Assembly: GCA_947178125.1 (NCBI GenBank)
Contig: CAMWXB010000001.1
Span: 62,001-126,000 of the forward strand
DNA from: an uncultured Lachnospiraceae bacterium
GTDB lineage: Bacteria; Bacillota; Clostridia; Lachnospirales; Lachnospiraceae
Direction of reading: 5' to 3'
DNA length: 64,000 nucleotides
Part shown: positions 52,619-61,905 of the stretch, piece by piece
Layout: every line of letters begins with the position of its first letter
Position numbering within the stretch: the first letter of the stretch is position 1
Notes under the pieces: generated by a model
Told to the model about the DNA's origin: nothing
Database searches by the model: none
Seen by the model: only the letters and a program-made list of their open reading frames with translations
Position numbers and translations under genes: made by a program

Positions 52619-53109
52619 GGTTTCCAGTGCAGGCGGTGAAGTTCCCCCTCCCGCTGCATACTTCCGAAATCGTTCTGCCGCAGCGCTTCATAGAGCACGA
52701 CCGCGACGGCATTGGAAAGGTTTAGGGAACGTATCTGGTCGAGCATGGGAATCCTGATACAGTTTTCCTCATTCTCGACCAGAATTTCTTCCGGAATACC
52801 CGCACTTTCCTTTCCGAACATGATAAAATCATTCATCCCGAAAGCCGCCTCCGTATAGACCTTTTTGGCCTTAGTCGTCGCCATCCATATCTTTGCGCCT
52901 GGGTTCTTTTCCAGAAATTCCCGATAATTTATGTATCTTGTCACATCAAGCTGTTCCCAGTAATCCATGCCGGCACGTTTGATGGAACGTTCATCCAAGC
53001 GGAAACCGAGCGGCTCGATCAGATGTAAGCCCGTTCCCGTCGCCACACAGGTTCTTCCGATATTTCCCGTATTCGCCGGTATCTCCGGCTGATGCAAAAC
53101 AATGTGCAT
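52615..53109 (-). CDS. trmL: tRNA (cytidine(34)-2'-O)-methyltransferase TrmL
   Basis: 164 residues, the compact SPOUT fold: HIVLHQPEIPANTGNIGRTC, RSIKRAGMDYWE, FGKESAGIPEEIL and the knot SLNLSNAVAVVLYEALRQ. It modifies the wobble base of leucine tRNAs. The start at 53109 follows AGGAGG, not the ATG 18 bases earlier. The stop overlaps that of the kinase gene on the other strand. Confidence 0.95.
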   Translation of the reverse strand: MHIVLHQPEIPANTGNIGRTCVATGTGLHLIEPLGFRLDERSIKRAGMDYWEQLDVTRYINYREFLEKNPGAKIWMATTKAKKVYTEAAFGMNDFIMFGKESAGIPEEILVENEENCIRIPMLDQIRSLNLSNAVAVVLYEALRQNDFGSMQREGELHRLHWKP

Positions 53110-53165
53110 GGCAATCCTCCTGTACATTCAATCCGCCCTGCTGATTCCTCCATCAAAGGTACTCT

Positions 53166-54332
53166 TTAACCCTTCCGTAATCTCTCGATAAACTCCGCCA
53201 GTCTTCCCATCGCAATCTTCAGATTCTCCAGAGAAGAAGCATAGGATATCCGCAGAAAACCTTCTCCGCAGTCGCCGAACGCCGTACCCGGCACGATCGC
53301 TACCTTTTCTTCTTTAAGGAATCTCGTCGCAAATTCATCGCTGGTCAGGCCAAATTCCTTAATACATGGGAATACATAAAATGCGCCGAAAGGTTCAAAA
53401 CACTCCAGCCCCATTTCCTTGAAGGCACTCATCAGATATCTTCTTCTCTGATTATACGCCTCTCTCATTTCCGCCACATCCTCATCCCCGTTCCGCAGCG
53501 CCTCTACTGCCGCATACTGGCTGGTCGTCGGCGCGCACATGATCGCGAACTGATGAATTTTAAGCATCTGTGCAATGATTTCTTTTGGACCACACGCGTA
53601 ACCGAGACGCCATCCCGTCATGGCATATGCTTTGGAAAAACCGTTAATGAGAATGGTCCTCTCCTGCATTCCCGGTATTTCCGCAATCGATACATGTTTG
53701 TCTTTATAAGTCAGTTCTGCATATATTTCATCGGACATCACGAATATATCATGTTTGATAATGACCTCCGCGATTTCCTCCAAATCTTTTCTCTCCAGAA
53801 TAGCGCCAGTCGGATTATTCGGAAACGGAAGCACCAGAAGCTTTGTTTTCTCCGTAATGGCATCTTCTAATTCCTTCGCCGTCAGGCGGAATTCGTTTTC
53901 CGCTTTCAACTCGATGATGACCGGAACGCCGCCTGCCAGTATCGCACAGGGCTCATAGGACACAAAGCTTGGCTGTGGTATCAGCACTTCCTCACCAGGA
54001 TTCAGCATGGCGCGCATCGCCGCATCAATTCCTTCGGAACCTCCCACCGTCAGGAATACCTCATCCTTCGGGTCATATTCCAGGCCCTGTTTTCTTTTCA
54101 TGTAATGGCATATCTCTTCTTTCAGTTCCTTCAATCCGGCATTGGAAGTATAAAAGGTACGCCCTTTTTCCAACGAATAGATGCCCTCGTCCCGAATATG
54201 CCAGGGTGTGTCAAAATCCGGTTCTCCGACGCTCAGAGAAATGACATCATCCATCTCACTGACAATATCAAAAAATTTTCGAATACCGGATGGTTTTATC
54301 TCTACTACTTTATCTGCTAAAGGACTTCTCAC
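53166..54332 (-). CDS. Class I/II aminotransferase (PatA/AlaA type)
   Basis: 388 residues, fold type I PLP enzyme. Lys in LINGFSKAYAMTGWRLGYAC binds PLP; FPNNPTGAI, DEIYAELTY and FLRISYASSLENL are the other family blocks. It probably acts on aspartate, alanine or aromatic amino acids with 2-oxoglutarate. Its start overlaps the stop of the Lrp/AsnC gene by 4 bases, so the two are coupled and the regulator likely controls it. Confidence 0.9.
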   Translation of the reverse strand: MRSPLADKVVEIKPSGIRKFFDIVSEMDDVISLSVGEPDFDTPWHIRDEGIYSLEKGRTFYTSNAGLKELKEEICHYMKRKQGLEYDPKDEVFLTVGGSEGIDAAMRAMLNPGEEVLIPQPSFVSYEPCAILAGGVPVIIELKAENEFRLTAKELEDAITEKTKLLVLPFPNNPTGAILERKDLEEIAEVIIKHDIFVMSDEIYAELTYKDKHVSIAEIPGMQERTILINGFSKAYAMTGWRLGYACGPKEIIAQMLKIHQFAIMCAPTTSQYAAVEALRNGDEDVAEMREAYNQRRRYLMSAFKEMGLECFEPFGAFYVFPCIKEFGLTSDEFATRFLKEEKVAIVPGTAFGDCGEGFLRISYASSLENLKIAMGRLAEFIERLRKG

Positions 54333-54811
54333 GGTGTCACCTTCTCTCTCGTATCTTCATGTTTCTTCATCAGAATCGTTCCATGGTCTTTGTATTTTTT
54401 CAAAATAAAATGCGTTGCCGTGCTGAGTACCGTATCCAGCGTAGAAAGCTTATCCGATACAAAAGCGGATACCTCTTTTAAGGATTTTCCTTCCAGCGTA
54501 ACAAGAAGGTCATAGCCGCCGGATATCAGATAAACGGAATTTACTTCCGGATATTTGTAAATACGCTCCGCAATGTTATCAAAACCCTGGCCTCGCTGCG
54601 GCGTCACTCTTACCTCGATCAACGCGCTGACCTTTTCGATGGAAGTCTTTTCCCAGTCGATCAGCGTATGGTAACCGCAGATAATTCCCTCGCTCTCCAA
54701 TGCTGCAAGTTCATTCACGATATCAATTTCTTCCTCTCCCATGAGAACGGCCAGTTCCTTTACATCGATTCGGCTGTTCTTTTCAATCATTGACAATAAT
54801 TTTTCTCTCAT
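54329..54811 (-). CDS. Lrp/AsnC-family regulator
   Basis: 160 residues: N-terminal winged helix (MIEKNSRIDVKELAVLMGEE, NELAALESEGIICGYHTLID) and a C-terminal RAM ligand-binding domain (VYLISGGYDLLVTLEGKSL). It senses an amino acid and probably regulates the coupled aminotransferase. The mRNA leader carries the conserved two-hairpin element, whose last stem ends 14 nt before this ATG. Confidence 0.88.
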   Translation of the reverse strand: MREKLLSMIEKNSRIDVKELAVLMGEEEIDIVNELAALESEGIICGYHTLIDWEKTSIEKVSALIEVRVTPQRGQGFDNIAERIYKYPEVNSVYLISGGYDLLVTLEGKSLKEVSAFVSDKLSTLDTVLSTATHFILKKYKDHGTILMKKHEDTREKVTP

Positions 54812-54910
54812 TTTTACTCCTCTCTGTCTGCTTCAGCAGACGCTCAAATCAATAGTTGAAAGTTCTTTTCTTTCAACCTTTCTCCATGCTCCTTTCTCAA
54901 CGCGCGAGTC
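54812..54910 (-). promoter_or_regulatory. Two-hairpin leader before the Lrp/AsnC gene
   Basis: In the sense direction: a TTGAGAAAGGAGCATGG block, GTTGAAAG / CTTTCAAC (about 54854-54877), the linker TATTGATTTGAGC, then GTCTGC-TGAA-GCAGAC (54841-54826) and a 14-nt tail AGAGAGGAGTAAAA that contains the ribosome binding site. Nearly identical to 6844-6909, inverted. The rest up to 54939 holds a GTGAGAAGAAGTTCC piece of another module. Confidence 0.7.
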
Positions 54911-54939
54911 CTATGACGAGACGTATTTGGAACTTCTTC

Positions 54940-55926
54940 TCACGCTTTGATCAACTTATAGAATTGGTCTGTCTTCGGCGGTTCCAAAAAACGCCGCTCT
55001 TCCTCATTGAAAAGTACTCTGTCGTTTCCGGCAGTTGTTTTTCCGACAACGACCGCATGGATGCCTTCCCTTTCCAATGCCGCAGCAAGACCGTTTCCAT
55101 CCTCCGCCGTCATCAAAAGGCATCCTCCCGACGACAATTCATACGGATTCAGATCATAAAACTCACATATTTCAATAGTTTCCTGCCTGACCGGCAGTTT
55201 TTTCAAATCGATTTCCAGTCCAACGCCGGCTCCATTAGCCATTTCCCACAGCGCGCCGAAAATGCCGCCCTGTGAAACATCATGGATTCCGCAGACGCCG
55301 GACTTACGGGCGGTAGCGGCCTCCGGTATAATGGAGAGGAAACGCTCAAAACCCGCCGCCTCATCTATCATTCTGGCCGGATATCTGGTAAGCAGCGCTG
55401 CTCTGTACTCTCTGGCAATCCGCACCGTGCCTTCCAGTCCGATCCATTTACTGACAACAACATCCTGACCGGGCTTTATACGCCGCATATCCGTATCCGC
55501 TTTCCTTCGCTTCCCGATACCTGTAACGGTCAGGACCGGCTGTGTCACCGTTTCCGTCAATTCCGTATGCCCGCCAGACAGCTGAACATAATACTGTCTG
55601 CAGATTTCCTCCGCCTGTGCCATCATATCCTGAAGCGCAGGTTCTTCCGTTCCTGCCGGAAGCATAGCAGAAATCAAAATACCCACCGGCTCCGCTCCTG
55701 CTGCCGCTATATTATTCAAGGCCCTGTGCATTCCATAAACGCAGACCATATCCGCCGGCGCACTGACGGGATTCGTAGAAAGAACAGTTTCTTCGTCCTC
55801 ACCAAACGATAAAACGGCGCAGTCTACCCCTATCCCTGCGCCGCATACTACTTCTTCTCTTTTGGTCTTTATCTTTCTCAAAACGGAGCGCATAAGCACA
55901 CTCTCCGATATTTTCCCGTCTCTCAC
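54940..55926 (-). CDS. AIR-synthase-related protein (HypE/ThiL-like)
   Basis: 328 residues with the PurM/HypE plan. ATP-binding pieces are GAGIGVDCAVLSFG and MHRALNNIAAAGAEPVGIL. A ligand region reads QLSGGHTELTE, and the C-terminal AIRS_C domain begins GICGIHDVSQGGIFGALWEM. No other hydrogenase maturation genes are near, so HypE itself is unlikely; the substrate is unknown. The GTG start at 55926 is chosen for its GGAGG at 5 nt. A frame extension upstream reads through the leader and is unlikely to be translated. Confidence 0.82.
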   Translation of the reverse strand: MRDGKISESVLMRSVLRKIKTKREEVVCGAGIGVDCAVLSFGEDEETVLSTNPVSAPADMVCVYGMHRALNNIAAAGAEPVGILISAMLPAGTEEPALQDMMAQAEEICRQYYVQLSGGHTELTETVTQPVLTVTGIGKRRKADTDMRRIKPGQDVVVSKWIGLEGTVRIAREYRAALLTRYPARMIDEAAGFERFLSIIPEAATARKSGVCGIHDVSQGGIFGALWEMANGAGVGLEIDLKKLPVRQETIEICEFYDLNPYELSSGGCLLMTAEDGNGLAAALEREGIHAVVVGKTTAGNDRVLFNEEERRFLEPPKTDQFYKLIKA

Positions 55927-55977
55927 AATAACCTCCAAGATGAATCTCAAAATCCGAACACAAATAAATTTGTGATG

Positions 55978-56091
55978 AAGAATGCCCGTATTTTGGGCAT
56001 TCTTTGGTGTGAGAAAGATTTGCCTTTGGCAAATCGTAGAACTTCTTCACGAAGCAGCCATTGCTGCGAGTGTTAGAAGTTCTTCTCACAC
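55978..56091 (-). repeat. Branched stem-loop element before the AIR-synthase-like gene
   Basis: The outer stem GTGTGAGAA / TTCTCACAC (56007-56015 with 56083-56091) encloses two hairpins. One is AGAACTTCT / AGAAGTTCT with GCAGC / GCTGC at its tip (56038-56083). The other is GATTTGCC / GGCAAATC (56017-56035). A separate AAGAATGCCC / GGGCATTCTT stem follows (55978-56004). The first block shares about 35 bases with the element at 46338-46389. The upstream end touches the VanW stop codon, so it may also end that transcript. Confidence 0.72.
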
Positions 56092-57623
56092 TATTCGCCT
56101 TCCGGCGCCGGTTGTGGTTGCGGCTCTGGCTGTGGTGCCGGTGGCTGCTGTTCTGCCGCTGCCTGTGCTGCCGCCGCATCGGCCTGTGCCTGATAAGCGC
56201 CTGCTACCGCTTTTACCTGATCGATACTATTGGTGGCAATTGCCGCCATGATCGCATTATATGCCTCCGGGTCCGCCGTTGCGGTTCCAACCGTCGCATT
56301 TCTCGGTGATTTATTATAAGAACTGCTGTTTATCTGTTCTCTGCTGACTTCCACGCCATTTACTTTAACGACTTTCCACAGCTGGGCCTTATAGCCGACA
56401 TGCGCCGACTGAACGGAACAATAACCGAGCGGCAAAGATTCATTGGCGTAGATGATTTCTTCCTCCGGTACATTTCTTTCCAATACAACGCTCTCATAAA
56501 TAACTTCTCTGTTGCTGTCTCTCGTCTCTACACCGTAAATCGTAAAAGTAATCTGTTTATCGGGCGTTGTAATTCCTTCAATATAAATCGGATAATTTGT
56601 ATTGTTCACAAACTTAAAATCTTTTCCCGAAGATTCCGCAATCGCCGCATCCGCAGAGGGGTCTACATAAGTAACGATCATGGAATGATTATACCGTTCC
56701 GTCACTTCCAGTTCCGCACGCAGAACCGCATTATACAAAGTCGTAGAAACCTGGCAGATACCACCGCCGAGACTGTCCACCACCTGTCCGTTCAAATAAG
56801 ATGCCGCCATATAATATCCGTTCGCCTGCGAAAAAGGAGAAACCGCTTCATAAGCCGAAAATTCATCCCCCGGATACAGCGTATGACCATCAATCAGTTT
56901 ACAGCCATTTGCCACATTCGCGCTGCGGGAGCCATTGGATGTGGAATAACTTGTCGTAAAAGTTCCAAGCACATCCGTCACCTTCGCCAGATCCTCCGCA
57001 TTGCCCCGCGGCTCCTGAACAGTCACTGCCAAATCGACGTAACCCGCCTCACCCTGCCAGTCATTGACCAGATAGTTGTAGACCGCTTCCGTGGACGCAT
57101 TGACATCGATTACTATCCCCGACTGCCCTTCCTCAATCCGGAAAACACCATCCGTCCTTGTCAGCACCGCATCGACTGCCTCTTTATTATACTGCGCACT
57201 TTGCTCTTCGATCAGCGTCCTGATCTTCTCTTTATCAAAATCAAATTCTACTTCATAGATTTTATTGCTATATTCCAAATCCTTCAGTGCTTTATAACAC
57301 TGAACAATATTTCCATCTTTTCCAAGGCCTGCCGCCTCATCAATAATCTCCGGATTCGCCCACTTCAGCCCTATCTCTGACGCCGTTGTAACAATTGCCT
57401 GATCATCCACTGCATGCAGCGTAATCTGCAGATCACTGAAAGAATCTACATAAGCCTGTACCTCACTTCTTGCTTCGGAAACAGTCAATCCGGAAAGATC
57501 GATCTGATCCGCATAAATCCCCGATTCAATTTTTTCTTCTTCGGCATGAACCGTCATACCCATTGACAGAACCCCAACCATCAATGTTGCTATGAATGTC
57601 AGCCTTCCCCTTACTTTTAACAT
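56091..57623 (-). CDS. Secreted VanW-family protein with PG-binding domains
   Basis: 510 residues. Signal peptide at 1-27 (LMVGVLSMGMTVHA). Two YoaR-like putative peptidoglycan-binding segments (about 28-210) come next, then the VanW domain with GGGICQVSTTLYNAVLRAEL, TERYNHSMIVTYVDPSADAA and KFVNNTNYPIYIEG. A G5-type strand region and an Ala/Gln/Pro-rich tail (PAPQPEPQPQPAPEGE) suitable for spanning the wall close the protein. Function of VanW proteins is unproven. The start at 57623 (MLKVRGRL) follows AGGGGAG and gives the signal peptide; the frame extension upstream does not. Confidence 0.88.
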   Translation of the reverse strand: MLKVRGRLTFIATLMVGVLSMGMTVHAEEEKIESGIYADQIDLSGLTVSEARSEVQAYVDSFSDLQITLHAVDDQAIVTTASEIGLKWANPEIIDEAAGLGKDGNIVQCYKALKDLEYSNKIYEVEFDFDKEKIRTLIEEQSAQYNKEAVDAVLTRTDGVFRIEEGQSGIVIDVNASTEAVYNYLVNDWQGEAGYVDLAVTVQEPRGNAEDLAKVTDVLGTFTTSYSTSNGSRSANVANGCKLIDGHTLYPGDEFSAYEAVSPFSQANGYYMAASYLNGQVVDSLGGGICQVSTTLYNAVLRAELEVTERYNHSMIVTYVDPSADAAIAESSGKDFKFVNNTNYPIYIEGITTPDKQITFTIYGVETRDSNREVIYESVVLERNVPEEEIIYANESLPLGYCSVQSAHVGYKAQLWKVVKVNGVEVSREQINSSSYNKSPRNATVGTATADPEAYNAIMAAIATNSIDQVKAVAGAYQAQADAAAAQAAAEQQPPAPQPEPQPQPAPEGE

Positions 57624-57684
57624 AGCAAATCTCCCCTTTCTGCTACATTGCTTCTCCGTAAAAAATATGTTAAACTTAAAATGT

Positions 57685-57792
57685 TCAACCGGCAACACTT
57701 AGTACGAGCGGCAGTACCATAGCCAAAACCAATATGACAATAATGACCGCTGATATTCTCTGCCTCGATTTTTTATTATGAAGCGAAAACAT
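57685..57792 (-). CDS. 35-residue membrane micro-protein
   Basis: The ATG at 57792 follows GGGAGG at 8 nt. The product is a basic head (FSLHNKKSRQR) and one membrane helix (AVIIVILVLAMVLPLVLSVAG). It lies 61 bases upstream of the VanW gene on the same strand, probably on its transcript. Family not recognised. Confidence 0.6.
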   Translation of the reverse strand: MFSLHNKKSRQRISAVIIVILVLAMVLPLVLSVAG

Positions 57793-57865
57793 ATAATGAA
57801 CCTCCCTTATACTCAATCTGCGAATTTTGACGTAAGGACAATACTATTCTGAAAGGATATTATAT

Positions 57866-58474
57866 ATGAAATTTCCTCTTTTTGCAAGTTTCCTCGTATT
57901 TACTGCATGGCTTACTTATGAGATTTCCAAACACAACCGTATAGATGCCGAAAAGGACCGTTCCTTCTGGGAAAAAGAACGCCAGGCCAACAATACAAGA
58001 CGCCAGCCGTTAGACGACCTTCCCTATATTAAAATTCCATTCGAGCGCCTTTCCATGCAGCTTCTTCCGGATGATGAACAGGCCGCCGAATATAAAGAAA
58101 CGCTCCGTACATTAAGTGAATCCGAAATCGTTAATTTTACCGGAATCACCAACACGGACTTAAAACTGAAATATGGCGCGCCCAATATTGATTTATTGTC
58201 CAAGTATGACCAGAACTATACCATTCTCGCCAGGACTCTGAATCAATGGGCCTCTTATCTGCATAAAAACGGATATACCAGGGAAGCCCGCGAAATTCTG
58301 GAATTTGCAATTTCTACCGGAACGGATGTCAGCGGCTCCTACAAGCTTCTTTGTGAAATATATAAGGAAGAAAACACTCCCGAAAAAATCAAACAGCTCT
58401 ATCCGACCGCAGAATCCCTGAACTCTGTGATGAAAAACGCTATCGTTCGTATTCTGCAAGAATCCGAGTCATAA
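57866..58474 (+). CDS. Membrane-anchored TPR-like protein
   Basis: 202 residues. One N-terminal membrane helix (LFASFLVFTAWLTYEIS) without a cleavage site is followed by a charged linker and a helical domain with a tetratricopeptide look (LNQWASYLHKNGYTREAREI, SYKLLCEIYKEENTPEKIK). Family not recognised; a scaffold or lipid-envelope role is possible. GAAAGGATATT precedes the start. The final 35 bases overlap the convergent exonuclease gene. Confidence 0.7.
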   Translation: MKFPLFASFLVFTAWLTYEISKHNRIDAEKDRSFWEKERQANNTRRQPLDDLPYIKIPFERLSMQLLPDDEQAAEYKETLRTLSESEIVNFTGITNTDLKLKYGAPNIDLLSKYDQNYTILARTLNQWASYLHKNGYTREAREILEFAISTGTDVSGSYKLLCEIYKEENTPEKIKQLYPTAESLNSVMKNAIVRILQESES

Positions 58475-59141
58475 TGCGGCTCGCCTCGTTGCGGGTAAGC
58501 TTTTCCAATTGATAGTCTACTTTTAGTCTATGCTTGTCTATCAATTTATATAACTGTTCTTTTTGCGGTATGGTAATCGGCGTTTCCCGTTTCGCATGAT
58601 ACACAAGGGCTGCCGGTTCAAATACCGCTTCATTTTCGCGATAAAAAAGTTCCGCCATCTTATGATATAAAGCCGCCGTTGCTTTTGCATCGGCAAGCGC
58701 CCGGTGCGCGTTGTGCTCAATCTTAAAATGTTCGCATAGGAAAGCAAGACTTCTGCTTTTTAGTTCCGGCAGAAAAGTTCTCGCCAGTTTCAGGGTATCG
58801 ATTCCCTTTTTCTCAAAAACAAGACGCTGATTGACCGCCGCCTTTTTCATAAAAGAGTAATCAAACAGCACTCCATGGCCGAGCAGTATATCATCGCCGA
58901 TAAAGGCAAGCGCCTCCGGCAGAATTTCCGCAATATCCGGCGCGTCCGCAAGCTGCTTATCTTCAATTCCCGTCAGTTCGACAATACGCTGTTCGAGTAC
59001 CCTCCCCGGATTTACAAAAGTTTCCATCTGCGCAGTAATTTCCCCAGCGCATACTTTCACCATACCGATTTCAATTATTTTGTCATGTTTCGGATTAAGT
59101 CCGGTCGTCTCCAAATCCAAAGATACATATGTGTCAATCAT
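58440..59141 (-). CDS. DnaQ-like 3'-5' exonuclease (DEDD)
   Basis: 233 residues. Exo I motif SLDLETTGLNPKHDKIIEIG, Exo II GHGVLFDYSFMKKAA and Exo III HRALADAKATAALY carry the four acidic residues and the final histidine of the DEDDh group. A C-terminal 60-residue extension is not assigned. It acts in DNA proofreading or repair, or RNA trimming. Coupled to nth upstream (4-base overlap), forming a repair pair. Its 3' end overlaps the TPR-like gene by 35 bases. Confidence 0.88.
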   Translation of the reverse strand: MIDTYVSLDLETTGLNPKHDKIIEIGMVKVCAGEITAQMETFVNPGRVLEQRIVELTGIEDKQLADAPDIAEILPEALAFIGDDILLGHGVLFDYSFMKKAAVNQRLVFEKKGIDTLKLARTFLPELKSRSLAFLCEHFKIEHNAHRALADAKATAALYHKMAELFYRENEAVFEPAALVYHAKRETPITIPQKEQLYKLIDKHRLKVDYQLEKLTRNEASRIMTRILAEYER

Positions 59142-59830
59142 GCCCGCGCTCCGTTGTCCTTCTGTTTACTGCCGCCTGTAGAAGCGCGTCGATTCTGTTT
59201 TTCCCGCGCATTATAGTCTGCACAGTGCTCCTTCAAAAAACACTCCCCGCATTTCGGCGTCGGTGCCTTACATATCTGACGGCCCAACGTGATGATCTGA
59301 ATATTCCAGAGAATCCAGTGGTCTTTCGGAAGTGCTTTCATCAATTCCTTCTCCACCTTGACGGGTTCATCTTCTTTCGTAATGCCGAGTTTTTTGGAAA
59401 TTCGTTTAACATGCGTATCCACTACAATACTTGGCTCATGAAAAATATTGCCGCGTATGACATTGGCCGTCTTGCGCCCAACTCCTGCAAGGGATGTCAA
59501 TTCTTCTATGGACTTCGGCACTTCCCCGCCGAATTTATCCCGCAGGTCCTGACAGCAGGCGATGATATTTTTCGCCTTGTTGTGATAAAAACCGGTAGAA
59601 TGAATATCCTGTTCCAGTTCTTTCAAATCAGCATTGGCAAAGTCGTCGATGCAGGTATATTTCTGAAACAAATCCTTTGTTACAATATTTACTCTGGCGT
59701 CAGTGCACTGTGCACTCAATATCGTAGCAATCAAAAGCTGCCAGGCATTTTCATGATTCAGGTAACAGATGTACTCCGTTCCATAGTGGGCGTCCAGCAA
59801 ATCCAGAATGGCTTTTGTTCTTTTGGTCAT
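59138..59830 (-). CDS. nth: Endonuclease III
   Basis: 230 residues. Helix-hairpin-helix LTSLAGVGRKTANVIRG with the catalytic Lys, catalytic Asp in IVVDTHVKRISKKLG, and the cluster loop CKAPTPKCGECFLKEHC (C-x6-C-x2-C-x5-C) for the 4Fe-4S cluster. It removes oxidised pyrimidines in base excision repair. The C-terminus has about 20 extra basic residues. It starts within the stop of the radical SAM gene (one-base overlap). Confidence 0.96.
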   Translation of the reverse strand: MTKRTKAILDLLDAHYGTEYICYLNHENAWQLLIATILSAQCTDARVNIVTKDLFQKYTCIDDFANADLKELEQDIHSTGFYHNKAKNIIACCQDLRDKFGGEVPKSIEELTSLAGVGRKTANVIRGNIFHEPSIVVDTHVKRISKKLGITKEDEPVKVEKELMKALPKDHWILWNIQIITLGRQICKAPTPKCGECFLKEHCADYNAREKQNRRASTGGSKQKDNGARA

Positions 59831-61686
59831 CAGTCTGATATCCTTTCTTCGTCCGCAGGAATGACGGCATAGCGCGCCGCATAAGTCAGCGCATCCCGCA
59901 CTCTGTAATCGAACAGCACCATACAGGGTGTTTCCAGCCTCCGTATGCGCTTTTTTGGCTCCTGTTCCCAGACCGGATAATCAAAAATCTCCATATGCGT
60001 CATTTTGCCAAGCTGCCGCCCATCGTATCTCTCATAACCGGGCAGATAACGGTGTGTCTCTTCTTCCTTCTTATAAAAGTCATGAAAAGCTGATTTATAC
60101 GACGATAAATCTTTTGCAAAATCCGGTCTGCTCTTCATATTTTCTCTCAAATACAAATCAAAAGTCAAGACCTGACGCAGCATTTCTTTCCGCTCGGAGA
60201 TTTCTACTGGAAATTCCTCCGAAAAGTCCGCATTCACAGCAAAATCGAGCAGCGCCTGATAGCGGCTGCTCCGGGAAGGCGACGAAAGAAAATAACCTTT
60301 CTCCCGATAAAAATCCGACAGGCACAAGTACATCGCATAAGCATCCGAAAAAGCCATCCGTACAACAGGAAGCGTGTATAGGAACTGGCTGCTGTTATAG
60401 TACAGCTCCACCATCTCTTCCACCTGTTTTAACCGCAGGATTTCTCCATAAGAAAGCCATTTCGTGGAAAGCACTTCATAGGGCGGCGCATCCATATATT
60501 GAATCTCATAGTCCGCCGCTTTTTCACACATATAGGAGCCTTTCAATACCTTCAAAAAGCCGAGCTGCAGCTGCTGCGGCCCCATATCGTGAACACAGTT
60601 AAAAGAATGGACAAAGCTTTCATAATCTTCGTAAGGAAGCCCGGCGATCAAATCCAGATGCACATGAATATTATGCCCTTCCTCAATACGTTCCACGACT
60701 CTGCATATTTTATTCAAATCGGCAGACCGCCGGATTTCCCTAAGCGTCTCCGGGTTGACCGTCTGCACGCCAATCTCCAGCTGTGCCAGTCCCGGCCGCA
60801 TCTTTGCAAGAATGCCCAGTTCTTCTTCCGTTATAATATCCGCCGCGATTTCAAAATGAAAATTTGTTACGCCATTATCGTGTTTTGCAAGATACTGCCA
60901 TATTTCTTTTGCATGTTCATGGTCACAGTTAAACGTTCTGTCTACGAACTTTACCTGTTTTACTTTATGGTCCAGAAAAAACTGCAATTCTTTTTTAACG
61001 ATATTGATATCGCGCAGACGCACCCTTTTATCGATGGAAGAAAGACAGTAACTGCACCGGTAAGGACATCCTCTGCTGCTCTCATAATAGAGGATCCTAT
61101 TCTCGAACTTTCCCAGATCGTCATATAAAAAAGGCAGCGCAGACATATCCGTCAGTTCTCTGGCCAACGTACGACAAACCTCGCCATTCTGCGCACGATA
61201 GAGGATTCCCCGTATCGCACCCAATCCCGCGTCGCCGCCTTTTCCATCACAGTTGTCTGTACCGCAATCCTTTTCTCTGTTACTGCAGACCGCATCATCA
61301 CAGTAGTATTCTGCCAGTTCCCGAAAAGTCTCTTCTCCTTCACCTGTCATGATACCCGTTACCGTCGGATAGCATGCAAGCACTTCTTCCGGGTCATAAG
61401 AAACCTCCGGCCCGCCGAGCCAGACAGAAACACCCGGCAGTATCTTAGGCAGTTCCGTCAACAGACTTCCGATGAGGCTCCAGTTCCAGATATAACAGGA
61501 AAAAGCGACTACATCCGGTTTTCTTCGATAAAGGTCAGCCAGGATTTCTTCTTTCCGGTTATTAATCGTATACTCCGCAATCTCAAGAAACGGCTGTAAA
61601 TCCCCGCCCGCACAGGCACGAAGACTGTAAACGGCCGGGTTGGAATGAATGTACTTGGCATTGACTGCAGTCAGAAGAATTTTCAT
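59830..61686 (-). CDS. B12-binding-domain radical SAM protein (DUF4080)
   Basis: 618 residues. The N-terminal B12-binding-like domain (ILLTAVNAKYIHSNPAVYSL, GVSVWLGGPEVSYDP) is followed by a radical SAM core with the cluster motif SRGCPYRCSYCLSS (about residue 205). LAQLEIGVQTVNPETLREI and IHVHLDLIAGLPYEDYESF follow, then a C-terminal DUF4080. The reaction is unknown for this family. A stretch near 150-175 is rich in Cys and Gly. Head of an operon with nth and the DnaQ-like gene. Confidence 0.9.
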   Translation of the reverse strand: MKILLTAVNAKYIHSNPAVYSLRACAGGDLQPFLEIAEYTINNRKEEILADLYRRKPDVVAFSCYIWNWSLIGSLLTELPKILPGVSVWLGGPEVSYDPEEVLACYPTVTGIMTGEGEETFRELAEYYCDDAVCSNREKDCGTDNCDGKGGDAGLGAIRGILYRAQNGEVCRTLARELTDMSALPFLYDDLGKFENRILYYESSRGCPYRCSYCLSSIDKRVRLRDINIVKKELQFFLDHKVKQVKFVDRTFNCDHEHAKEIWQYLAKHDNGVTNFHFEIAADIITEEELGILAKMRPGLAQLEIGVQTVNPETLREIRRSADLNKICRVVERIEEGHNIHVHLDLIAGLPYEDYESFVHSFNCVHDMGPQQLQLGFLKVLKGSYMCEKAADYEIQYMDAPPYEVLSTKWLSYGEILRLKQVEEMVELYYNSSQFLYTLPVVRMAFSDAYAMYLCLSDFYREKGYFLSSPSRSSRYQALLDFAVNADFSEEFPVEISERKEMLRQVLTFDLYLRENMKSRPDFAKDLSSYKSAFHDFYKKEEETHRYLPGYERYDGRQLGKMTHMEIFDYPVWEQEPKKRIRRLETPCMVLFDYRVRDALTYAARYAVIPADEERISD

Positions 61687-61905
61687 ACAAATTTTTCTGC
61701 TCCTTTTACTATAATTTTATCGGCAAAAATTCTATTTCGATTATTGTCAAGTGCAAATTTTACCTTATTTTGTGTTATTTTTTCTCTTTTCCTTTTTTCC
61801 CCAATATTCAATAAAGAATAAACATTCCATGCAGAATATACCAATTAAAAATTGGAATGCTCTGCTCCGGAAAACAATATACAATAGAAGAAAGGATATT
61901 TACAG

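Noticed and set aside
54940-55926. Hydrogenase maturation protein HypE
   Set aside because: The fold is AIR-synthase-like, but no hyp or hydrogenase genes are present and the HypE C-terminal PRxC motif is absent.
56400-57380. 326-codon + strand frame opposite vanW
   Set aside because: The minus-strand product has a signal peptide and VanW motifs; the + frame has no start signal and shadow-like composition.
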